Shown here piece after piece: positions 1 through 6,483 of a stretch of 15,451 bases of DNA. Position 1 is the first letter of the stretch, and each line of letters begins with the position of its first letter. Made by a program: the position numbers and the translations under genes. The notes under the pieces were generated by a model, which was given only the letters and a program-made list of their open reading frames with translations, was not told the origin of the DNA and searched no databases. The stretch covers positions 1 through 15,451 of the forward strand of contig JBGTBA010000084.1 of NCBI GenBank assembly GCA_041749595.1, in the 5' to 3' direction. Source of the stretch: Aurantibrevibacter sp041749595 (GTDB taxonomy: Bacteria; Bacteroidota; Bacteroidia; Flavobacteriales; Flavobacteriaceae).

Positions 1-1625
1 ATAATTCTAAGCTTTTTTCCATGAAATTCATCAGCGGTAAAGACAGATCGCAAATCCCCATTTTTACAACCACCCTTGAAGAGGCCATTGACCAGAACAA
101 CGAGGTAAGGCTCATGGACCTCTTTGTGGAAAGCCTGCAACTTGCCCACTATGGTTTTAAGATGGGTTTTATTGAAAATGGCAGACCGGCATACCATCCC
201 GGGGATTTGTTGAAATTGTTCATCTATGGATACCTGAACCGTATCCGTTCCTCACGGCACCTAGAGAAAGAATGCCGGCGCAACATAGAGCTCATGTGGC
301 TCTTAAAAGGCCTGGCCCCCGACCACAACACCATCGCCAATTTTAGGAAAGACAGTCCCAAGGCCATTGCCAAAGTGTTTCGCTCAACGGTACAACTGGC
401 CAAACATTTCAATCTTATTGGAGGTAGCCTCATCGCCGGGGACAGCACAAAAATGAGGGCCCAAAACTCAAAAAAGAACAACTTCAACCAAAAGAAGATA
501 GAACGCCACATTACATACATTGATGCTAAACTGCAGGAATATTCAGGAATCCTGGCAGGGGAAGATGGTGATGTTCAGGACAAAATAGAGGCCAAAGAAA
601 AAATACAAAAGCACCTTAAGCAAAAAGACAAATACAACCAAATGCAGGAAGGGCTAAACCAAAGCGGTGAAGTACAGATCTCCACCTCTGACCCGGACAG
701 CCGCCAGCTCATTACCAGAAACAACATCACCGAAGTGGCCTATAATGTACAGGCTACCGTAGATGCCAAGAACAATATCCCAATTGATTTCAAGGTCACC
801 AACAAAAACGATTCCAAAGCCATGGGCAACATGGTGCGCAGGGCTAAGACCATTTTAGGGACAAACCATTTCACAGCACTATATGACAAAGGATACCACA
901 CAGGAACAGAGTTTGATTATGCCCACAGACACGGTGTGGAAGTCATCGTGGCCATTCCCGATGTGGCCTCACATGCGCCGGATCCTTCCTTTGATGTGGC
1001 ACATTTTACCTATGACAAAGAACAGGATCTTTACATTTGCCCTGCCGGGGAAACCCTTACCACCAATGGAAGGTGGTACAAGAAAAACCATGGCAAAACC
1101 ATCAATAGGATGAAACACTACAAGACCAAAGCATGTTTAAGTTGTGCTTTCTTTGAAAAGTGTACCCAAAATAAAGCCGGTAGGCTCATTGAACGCACAG
1201 AACATGCAGATCTGATAAGCGCCAACAAACAACGAATGGCACAGAATCCGGATGTGTACCGTAAAAGACAGGCCATAGTGGAGCATCCCTTTGGTACCAT
1301 GAAAAGGCAGTGGGACTTCTATTACATTATGACCAAAAAAACCATTAAGCACGCCTCGGCAGACGTGGGATTGATGTTCACCTGTTACAATCTGCGGCGC
1401 ATCTTCAACCTCATAGATCAAAAGGACCTTAAAAGGTGCCTAAGCAGGCTTCTTTCTCCATTTCTTCGTATAAACAGCCATTTTAAGGCCGCTAAAGACA
1501 CTTTTACTGCCCAACCAGTTCCCCGCTTTTTTTCTAACCAAAGTGCAAACCCCTTCTTAAAAGTGATATATTTAACTTCCATAAAACCTAATTTCAATTA
1601 AAACCGGGTTTTTAGACGAACTGAC
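1..1625 (+). mobile_element. IS1182-family insertion sequence, left end outside window
   Basis: Only one gene, the transposase at 21-1601, lies in this element. Just 20 bases precede its start codon, so the left terminal inverted repeat must lie before the window or in those bases, and I could not pair it with the right end. The right boundary must fall between the transposase stop (1601) and about 1626, where similarity to tyrosine recombinases begins; the exact base is unknown. The position right inside a broken recombinase gene shows that this element inserted into an older element and is not part of it. Confidence 0.65.
21..1601 (+). CDS. IS1182-family DDE transposase
   Basis: A 526-residue transposase that cuts and joins the ends of its own IS. 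The N-terminal part (about 20-120) fits the DUF772 domain found at the start of IS1182/IS5-group transposases. The catalytic triad is readable: Asp141 in AGDSTKMRAQ, Asp289 in YDKGYHTG and Glu421 in VEHPFGTMKR. A lysine- and glutamine-rich helical insertion (about 155-215) separates the first Asp from the rest. A cysteine cluster (Cys340, Cys372, Cys375, Cys381) resembles the zinc-binding stretch of the family. No frameshift or internal stop is seen, so the gene looks intact and potentially active. The ATG at 21 is followed directly by family-like sequence. Assignment to IS1182 rather than another DDE group rests on the Y-DKGYH-TG and HPFGTMK signatures. Confidence 0.88.
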   Translation: MKFISGKDRSQIPIFTTTLEEAIDQNNEVRLMDLFVESLQLAHYGFKMGFIENGRPAYHPGDLLKLFIYGYLNRIRSSRHLEKECRRNIELMWLLKGLAPDHNTIANFRKDSPKAIAKVFRSTVQLAKHFNLIGGSLIAGDSTKMRAQNSKKNNFNQKKIERHITYIDAKLQEYSGILAGEDGDVQDKIEAKEKIQKHLKQKDKYNQMQEGLNQSGEVQISTSDPDSRQLITRNNITEVAYNVQATVDAKNNIPIDFKVTNKNDSKAMGNMVRRAKTILGTNHFTALYDKGYHTGTEFDYAHRHGVEVIVAIPDVASHAPDPSFDVAHFTYDKEQDLYICPAGETLTTNGRWYKKNHGKTINRMKHYKTKACLSCAFFEKCTQNKAGRLIERTEHADLISANKQRMAQNPDVYRKRQAIVEHPFGTMKRQWDFYYIMTKKTIKHASADVGLMFTCYNLRRIFNLIDQKDLKRCLSRLLSPFLRINSHFKAAKDTFTAQPVPRFFSNQSANPFLKVIYLTSIKPNFN

Positions 1626-2171
1626 GTCCTTAGCCAAGAAGAAGTTAAGCGACTTCTAAAAGCCCCTAAATACCTGAAGCACCGTTTGATTTTAGGCGTT
1701 CTGTATGGCTGTGGTTTGCGCGGTTACGAACTCTGCAACCTCAAGCTAAGGGATATAGATTTTGATCGCAAGACTGTTTTTGTACCCAAGAAAAAGGGGA
1801 AAGTAGATCGCTACGTACCCTTGAGCGGGCACCTTGTCCGGGGATTAAAAAAGTACATCGAAACAGAAAACCCGCACTTGTATTTATTCAACAGCCAAGT
1901 CACCAATGACGGTAACCCGAGGAGCCTTACCACCAATGGCATCCGGTGGATAATCAAAGAAAACAGGGCCAAAACAGGTAGTAACAAAAAGATTACCGCC
2001 CACATGTTGCGCCACAGTTTTGCTACACACTTGCTAGAATATGGGGTTGACATAGTCAGTCTAAAAGAGCTGTTGGGCCATGCACACATAGAGATGACCT
2101 TGACCTATTTGCATGTGGCCAACCTGCCCAGTAAGGCTAAATTCAGTCCACTGGACAAGCTTTACAATTAA
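1602..2171 (+). pseudogene. tyrosine recombinase, N-terminus removed by IS insertion
   Basis: The frame is open from just after the IS1182 transposase stop and resembles phage-type integrases from about 1626 (VLSQEEVKRLL) onward. All catalytic residues of the C-terminal domain are present. Counting from a possible TTG start at 1686, they are Arg12 in CGLRGYEL, Lys39 in the beta-hairpin, His106 and Arg109 in HMLRHSFATH, His132 in LLGHAHIE and Tyr141 in LTYLHVA. What is missing is the N-terminal core-binding (SAM-like) domain of roughly 100 residues, and there is no ATG in the remaining 5' part. The TTG at 1686 falls inside the conserved fold, so I do not believe it is the native start. The stop codon overlaps the IS91 transposase start by one base (TAATG), which suggests the two genes were translationally coupled. 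Best read as a disrupted gene of an IS91-type element. Confidence 0.78.
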
Positions 2172-3310
2172 TGCTTCCCACATATACTGTTGCCCATGTT
2201 TTAGAAATGGAGCAGCAACAGCTCAAGAAACTGGGCTTAACATCGTGGCACCACCGTTCCTTGCAGGCCATAAGAAGGTTTAGGACAGCAGCCTTGGGCG
2301 GCCATATCGACCAATGTGATTGCTGTAAAAAGCTGCATATTAGTTACAACAGCTGTCGTAACCGGCATTGCCCCACCTGCCAAGGCCACAAGCGGGAACA
2401 GTGGAGAAGTGCTCGTGAAAACGAACTGTTAAACGTACCTTATTTTCATCTGGTATTTACGCTTCCAAATGAGTTTAACCCGTTTGCGCTACGGTACGGC
2501 AAAATAATGTATGGTAGTTTGTTCAAGGCTGCCTGGGAGACTTTACGGCAATTTGGCGCCAACCCCAAACACTTAGGAGGTAAAATGGGCATGATTGCCG
2601 TATTGCACACATGGGGTCAAAACCTGAGCTTACATCCCCATCTACATTGCATCGTGCCCGGTGGTGGATTAAGCGAATCAGGTAAATGGAAACACAAAAA
2701 AAACAAGGGCAAACACCTATTTAATGTAAAAGCTATGAGTCCTGTTTTTAGAGCAAAATATGTGGCCTTAATCAGAAAAAGTGAAATAGGGATACCTCAA
2801 GAAATCTATAATAAAGTATTTAAGAAAATGTGGGTGATCTTTGCTAAACAGCCGTTTTCCTGTCCCAAAAACGTGATAGAATACTTAGGAAGATACACCC
2901 ATAAAATTGCTATTGGCAACCACAGGATACAAAACATAGATTACCAAAACAGGCAGTTAACATTTACGGCCAAAGATTATAAAAGAGGTGCTAAAAAGTC
3001 AGCGGTAAAGCTCTCTACAGAAGAGTTTATCAGGCGGTTTGCACTGCACATCTTACCTAAAGGCTTTACACGGATACGGCATTATGGTATTTTAAGCAGT
3101 AGTTGGAAAAAGGAAAAACTTCCCCGATTGCAAGCTGCTTTGGCTACCAAGATATTGACTGCGATACTGCCTAAAGCCCCCGTGTTACACCGTCAATGTC
3201 CTAGTTGTGAAAAGGGCACGCTACACACTGTTTTGGTATTTGATGTGCGCGGCCCGCCACTAAGCTGGCAGCAATTATTAAAGGATAAAGTACCGTTGAT
3301 GAACAGCTAA
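2171..3310 (+). CDS. IS91-family HUH (Y2) transposase
   Basis: A 379-residue rolling-circle transposase of the IS91 family. An N-terminal zinc-binding domain is visible at Cys49-Cys52 and in SCRNRHCPTCQ (62-70). The HUH metal-binding motif is in LHPHLHC (His157 and His159). The nucleophilic tyrosine pair typical of IS91 is in EYLGRYTHK (Tyr238 and Tyr242, four apart). A further CPSC knuckle lies near the C-terminus (343-346). Length and order of domains fit full-length family members, and there is no internal stop, so the protein may be functional even though its partner integrase is truncated. The ATG at 2171 overlaps the integrase stop by one base. With the native promoter probably cut off by the IS1182 insertion, expression would depend on read-through from that IS. 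Confidence 0.9.
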   Translation: MLPTYTVAHVLEMEQQQLKKLGLTSWHHRSLQAIRRFRTAALGGHIDQCDCCKKLHISYNSCRNRHCPTCQGHKREQWRSARENELLNVPYFHLVFTLPNEFNPFALRYGKIMYGSLFKAAWETLRQFGANPKHLGGKMGMIAVLHTWGQNLSLHPHLHCIVPGGGLSESGKWKHKKNKGKHLFNVKAMSPVFRAKYVALIRKSEIGIPQEIYNKVFKKMWVIFAKQPFSCPKNVIEYLGRYTHKIAIGNHRIQNIDYQNRQLTFTAKDYKRGAKKSAVKLSTEEFIRRFALHILPKGFTRIRHYGILSSSWKKEKLPRLQAALATKILTAILPKAPVLHRQCPSCEKGTLHTVLVFDVRGPPLSWQQLLKDKVPLMNS

Positions 3311-3707
3311 AAATACCTGCCAAAGCAGACGGGATTTACTATGCCCAAAAATGAAAAAATAGCACTCAAAATGCCGCTCAAATCAATAATAGTAGAAAAA
3401 GCAAGTGAAAATAGCAGAAAAACCAGTCAGAAAACCGGCCATAAAATGAAACTCTCCTAAAGCTAAACCGAAAACAAATCACTCAAAAATAAGCATTCCC
3501 CATAACGAAATCCGGATTCGTCAACACTGCATTCAGCTTTGGCCTATCGGCAAGCCGAATGCTTAGTTATTGTGCGTTCGTTCTCCTGAGTCTTTAATTA
3601 GTTTGAAAAATAAATTGTTTCTAACTCCCGTATGACAGAAAACCGCTAATTAGTGTTTGAATGCCTACTATTACTGCCTGATGCTATCGACTGTACATTT
3701 TGTTACT
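3311..3707. other. non-coding stretch between IS91 transposase and hydrolase gene
   Basis: About 400 bp without a convincing gene. A 39-codon frame (3341-3460) is lysine-rich, low in complexity and has no recognisable domain. The first part, to about 3575, is probably the 3' non-coding tail of the IS91 element and contains the hairpin described separately. The remaining 130 bp is host flanking DNA downstream of the minus-strand hydrolase stop. It holds two spaced copies of a TAATTAGT...TTTGAA sequence (3595-3607 and 3647-3661) of unknown meaning. I see no clear terminator with a T-tract for the hydrolase gene. Confidence 0.6.
3529..3583 (+). repeat. candidate oriIS hairpin and GTTC target of the IS91 element
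   Basis: Positions 3529-3539 (GCATTCAGCTT) pair with 3552-3562 (AAGCCGAATGC) with one mismatch, and inside them GCC (3542-3544) pairs with GGC (3549-3551) around a TATC loop, leaving a 2-nt bulge. A second GCATTC at 3493-3498 could compete for the same right arm. The hairpin is followed 13 nt later by GTTCGTTC (3576-3583). IS91 elements are known to have terminal hairpins and to insert with the oriIS end abutting GAAC/CAAG (GTTC/CTTG on the other strand), located downstream of the transposase gene. Structure and placement both fit; the exact end is inferred. Confidence 0.5.
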
Positions 3708-4562
3708 TCAAGGATATTGCATTGAAAGCCAATCTGTAAATCTTTCTAACCATGTATCACACGGAAGATTTTGCTTTTTCATTATAAACCCGTGCCCTCC
3801 TCTTTCGTACATATGCAATTCAACAGGTTGATTAGCCTCTAACCATTTGGAATAAATTTGAATACTGTGGGCGGCAAAACCGAATTCGTCATCACTGGCA
3901 CAAGCAATAAAGATGGGCGTCTTCACAGAAGGGACTTTGGAACCCATTATAGCATCTCCGTAAGCATAAATGGGCGCCACAAAATTTGGGCGGCTCTCTT
4001 CCAAAGCATTGTAAGCGACCGACATCGTGATAGTTCCTCCGGCAGAAGAGCCCATAAAGCCAATTTTGTTAGGATCAATTTTGTATTCCGCCGCGTGTTG
4101 CCGGACATACTTAATAGCTGTTAATGCATCTTGAAGTGCAAGTTTTATTACAGGTGCACTCACCGAATCCAGCATTTTAAAATTTCTTGTTTCCATGATT
4201 TTGTTATAGTATGGATGAGCAGGGTCTTCGTGCACCAGTCGATATTTTAAAACGAAAGCAGTTATCCCTTTTTCGTTTAATTTCTTTGCGACTGCAGTCC
4301 CTTCAAGCTCATAAACGAGGTAATGAAAACCGCCGCCGGGTGCGATAATAACAGCAATACCATTTGGGTTTGAAGGAACAAAAGCCGTTAAAGTCGGATC
4401 CGTTACATCTCTTAGATAACCTCCCGAATTTTGCTCTTTCCAAGTCCAGTTTTCAGAACCTGGAGCTTTTCCAGAATACAGGCGAATAACTTGTTGTGCT
4501 TGCAACTGTGCAAGAGTGATTAGAAGTACAAGAACTGTCAAGATAAAATATTTATTTTTCAT
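3708..4562 (-). CDS. secreted alpha/beta-hydrolase (acetyl-esterase-like)
   Basis: A 284-residue protein with a clear N-terminal signal peptide (hydrophobic 5-20, likely cleaved after AQLQAQ), so it acts in the periplasm or outside. The fold is an alpha/beta-hydrolase of the acetyl-esterase/BD-FAE type. An oxyanion-hole loop is seen in APGGGF (74-79), the nucleophile elbow GSSAGG has Ser173, the acid is Asp224 or Asp225 in ASDDEFG, and the catalytic His257 is in RGGHGF. Relatives deacetylate plant or algal polysaccharides or act on small esters; the substrate cannot be read from sequence. It is co-directional with the ebo block upstream but separated by 177 bp that include a 24-bp palindrome, so it may have its own promoter or be a weakly coupled last gene. 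The IS91 element lies just downstream and has not broken the gene. Confidence 0.85.
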   Translation of the reverse strand: MKNKYFILTVLVLLITLAQLQAQQVIRLYSGKAPGSENWTWKEQNSGGYLRDVTDPTLTAFVPSNPNGIAVIIAPGGGFHYLVYELEGTAVAKKLNEKGITAFVLKYRLVHEDPAHPYYNKIMETRNFKMLDSVSAPVIKLALQDALTAIKYVRQHAAEYKIDPNKIGFMGSSAGGTITMSVAYNALEESRPNFVAPIYAYGDAIMGSKVPSVKTPIFIACASDDEFGFAAHSIQIYSKWLEANQPVELHMYERGGHGFIMKKQNLPCDTWLERFTDWLSMQYP

Positions 4563-4594
4563 ATATGGTTATTTAGAATGAGGCATAACGTATC

Positions 4595-4618
4595 GCTATG
4601 AACACCGGTGTTCATAGC
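4595..4618. repeat. perfect 24-bp palindrome in the TMEM220-hydrolase gap
   Basis: The half-site GCTATGAACACC (4595-4606) is followed without spacer by its exact reverse complement. It lies 32 bp upstream of the hydrolase start codon on the minus strand and 121 bp after the TMEM220 stop. It could be an operator for a dimeric regulator, an RNA hairpin that separates the ebo block from the hydrolase, or part of a dispersed repeat. No T-tract follows it on the minus strand, which argues against a simple intrinsic terminator. Confidence 0.75.
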
Positions 4619-4739
4619 TCTACTTTGTTAATACCACTAATCTAGTGATTTTTAATGGTTTTGAAGTAGTTGTGGTTATACAGGCGATATCCAATGACGT
4701 CCAAGACATAACTCGGAACAACCTTAATGTAAAGTGTTC

Positions 4740-5102
4740 CTATCCCCGCTTTAGCCCTTTTACATAACGTAACCGGGATGCATAACTAAAAAAGACGACC
4801 GCACAAAAAAATAGTCCTAAGGCTTCCCGACCTTCTTCGATGTTTTTAATATCGCCCTGTCCAATTGCTACGCCTTCATAGCTAGCAGGCCAACTGATTA
4901 TTCCGCCAATCAAATAGGCCACCATTAGGAGTATTGCAACCGCAAAAGTGAGTTTATGAATGGCAAAGGCCATTGAAGCGAAAGCTGCTATACCGTAACC
5001 CGAGTACCAAAAATAAGGATCCGGATCGTTATATTGTAAAGCAGCGGCCCACACAAACAGAATGGTAAAAACAAAACCAAAGCCCTTAAAGAATAGGTTC
5101 AT
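4740..5102 (-). CDS. TMEM220-like small membrane protein
   Basis: A 120-residue integral membrane protein with about four hydrophobic segments (5-22, 31-48, 52-70, 93-108). It carries the signature of the TMEM220 family (known in animals and bacteria, function unknown): AALQYNDPDPYFW with the invariant N-D-P between the first two segments, and an EEGREALGL motif (89-97) before the last. The start codon is only 7 bp after the eboF stop, in the same direction, so it is very probably on the same transcript. It would lie in the inner membrane, where the EboC prenyltransferase also works. Its placement makes it a candidate accessory of the ebo pathway, but that is inference from position only. Confidence 0.8.
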   Translation of the reverse strand: MNLFFKGFGFVFTILFVWAAALQYNDPDPYFWYSGYGIAAFASMAFAIHKLTFAVAILLMVAYLIGGIISWPASYEGVAIGQGDIKNIEEGREALGLFFCAVVFFSYASRLRYVKGLKRG

Positions 5103-5109
5103 CCGGGTT

Positions 5110-6483
5110 TCAATTTTTTAAATGCGCTTTAATAATGTCATATACATCCACTCCCAAAACCGGATGAGACGGAATATGGCGCGTCATATTACTAATAAGC
5201 ACCGGATGATCTTCCGTACTTTCCGGCATACGGCCATGAGAGCCCTTGACCAAATTTGCGTCGAGGGGAATAATATTCATAAGAGTTCGGAAACCCAGTT
5301 TTTTCTTGATCAGCTTCCAAATGACTTTGGGAACCACAAAAGGATCTTTGGGATCGGTAAGCATTTCCACCGGATCATAACCCGGTTTTTTATGGATATC
5401 TACCATACGTGCAAAATCCGGGGCTTTGGCATCATCCAACCAATAATAATAGGTAAACCAGGAGTCTTTGTCGGCTACGACTACGAGATCCCCGCAACGC
5501 TCATGATTCAGGTTGGCTTTTTCAATTTCATTTCCAGACAATACCTGTTCAACGCCCTTTACCTCTTTTAAAATGTTTTTTACTTTTTCCAAAAGACTTT
5601 TATCATTCAAATAGACATGCGCCACTTGATGATCTGCAACAACAAACGCCTTACTGGCGCCATGGTCTAAAAGCTCCAAGCCGCACTCTTCGCGAATGGC
5701 TATAAAGTGATGTTCTCTTAAAATTCTGTTGAGATGAATAGGACGGTTTACGTCCGTAATACCATATTCCGAAAGTAGTATAATATTAGCGTTTTTCTTC
5801 TCGTAATGGGTCACCAAATCCTTGACAATGGCATCAATTTCCAAAAGATCCTTTTGGATAATATCAAGATTATTCCCGTGACGCTGCAGGTTATAATCCA
5901 AATGCGGAAGATAAATTAGCGTTAAGGTAGGATCATTAAGGTCGTCATTAATGATGGAAGCATCCGCAATCCACTTGCTGGATTTAATGGAGGTTTTTGG
6001 ACCCCAAAATTGGAAAAGAGGAAATTGCCCCAGTTTTTCCTGAAGGATATCCCGCAATGCGGCAGGATGGGAATAGATATCCGGAATCTTCCGGCCATCT
6101 GCCAAATAATTGGGTCTGGGCGTAACGCTATAATCTGCAGCAGAATACATGTTGTACCACCAGAACATATTGGCGCAGGTAAATTTGGGATCTTCTTCTT
6201 TAAGGGTATCCCATAATTTCTTGGATTGTACCAATTTGTTGGATTGTCGCCAAAATTTCACCTCACATTCCTCTTTAAAATACCAGCCATTGCCTACAAT
6301 GCCATGTTCTGAAGGCCATTTCCCGGTAAGATAGGTTGATTGAACGCTGCAGGTAACCGCAGGAAGAACAGGCTGTATTGTGGTTGCTTTGCCCCTATTG
6401 ATAAAGCCAGCTATAAACGGAGTGTAGGCTCCTAGTAGCCTTTGAGAAAGACCAACCACATTTAGTACTACCGTTTTATTCAT
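5110..6483 (-). CDS. eboF: EboF, alkaline-phosphatase-superfamily protein
   Basis: A 457-residue member of the nucleotide pyrophosphatase/phosphodiesterase branch of the alkaline phosphatase superfamily, and the last of the six ebo genes. The fold signatures are recognisable: a VVGL strand at 9-12, PAVTCS with the expected nucleophile Thr44, the TYLTGKWPSEHGIVGNGWY stretch (50-68), YLPHLDYNLQRHG (191-203), LLSEYGIT (236-243) and GSHGRMP (414-420). Several canonical metal ligands are changed: the first Asp is Val10, the His of DxxxH is Gln200, and the DH pair is Glu239-Tyr240. Thr44, Asp196 and His416 remain. No signal peptide is seen, so it appears cytoplasmic. It starts inside the end of eboE (8-nt overlap, ATGAATAA). 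Whether it is a phosphodiesterase or has another role is open. Confidence 0.85.
   Translation of the reverse strand: MNKTVVLNVVGLSQRLLGAYTPFIAGFINRGKATTIQPVLPAVTCSVQSTYLTGKWPSEHGIVGNGWYFKEECEVKFWRQSNKLVQSKKLWDTLKEEDPKFTCANMFWWYNMYSAADYSVTPRPNYLADGRKIPDIYSHPAALRDILQEKLGQFPLFQFWGPKTSIKSSKWIADASIINDDLNDPTLTLIYLPHLDYNLQRHGNNLDIIQKDLLEIDAIVKDLVTHYEKKNANIILLSEYGITDVNRPIHLNRILREHHFIAIREECGLELLDHGASKAFVVADHQVAHVYLNDKSLLEKVKNILKEVKGVEQVLSGNEIEKANLNHERCGDLVVVADKDSWFTYYYWLDDAKAPDFARMVDIHKKPGYDPVEMLTDPKDPFVVPKVIWKLIKKKLGFRTLMNIIPLDANLVKGSHGRMPESTEDHPVLISNMTRHIPSHPVLGVDVYDIIKAHLKN

Larger units (their letters stand above)
1602..3579 (+). mobile_element. right part of an IS91-family element with integrase gene
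   Basis: This segment holds a truncated tyrosine recombinase and an intact IS91 HUH transposase, ending in a hairpin next to GTTC. A subgroup of the IS91 family is known to carry a phage-integrase-like gene directly upstream of, and in the same direction as, the transposase, so the pair is read here as one element. Its left end (terIS) and the start of the integrase gene would lie beyond the IS1182 insertion, outside the window. The right boundary at about 3575/3576 is inferred from the hairpin and the GTTC tetranucleotide and has not been verified by comparison with other copies. Confidence 0.6.

Noticed and set aside
3341..3460. 39-codon plus-strand frame after the IS91 transposase
   Set aside because: Lysine- and serine-rich, no recognisable domain, located in the presumed non-coding tail of the IS element; similar small frames arise by chance in A-rich DNA.
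3595..3661. Two spaced copies of TAATTAGT...TTTGAA
   Set aside because: Short, AT-rich and imperfect (differing by two inserted bases); could occur by chance, and no gene start is nearby to give them a role.
3498..4730. Integron-cassette idea: CATAAC sequences and hairpins on both sides of the hydrolase gene
   Set aside because: No matching pair of attC core boxes is visible, the recombinase nearby lacks any sign of an integron-integrase-specific insertion, and the left hairpin is explained better as an IS91 end.
5122..5571. 149-codon plus-strand frame opposite eboF, and similar long antisense frames opposite other genes
   Set aside because: They lie wholly inside well-supported genes on the other strand, show no recognisable domains, and have compositions expected of antisense shadows.
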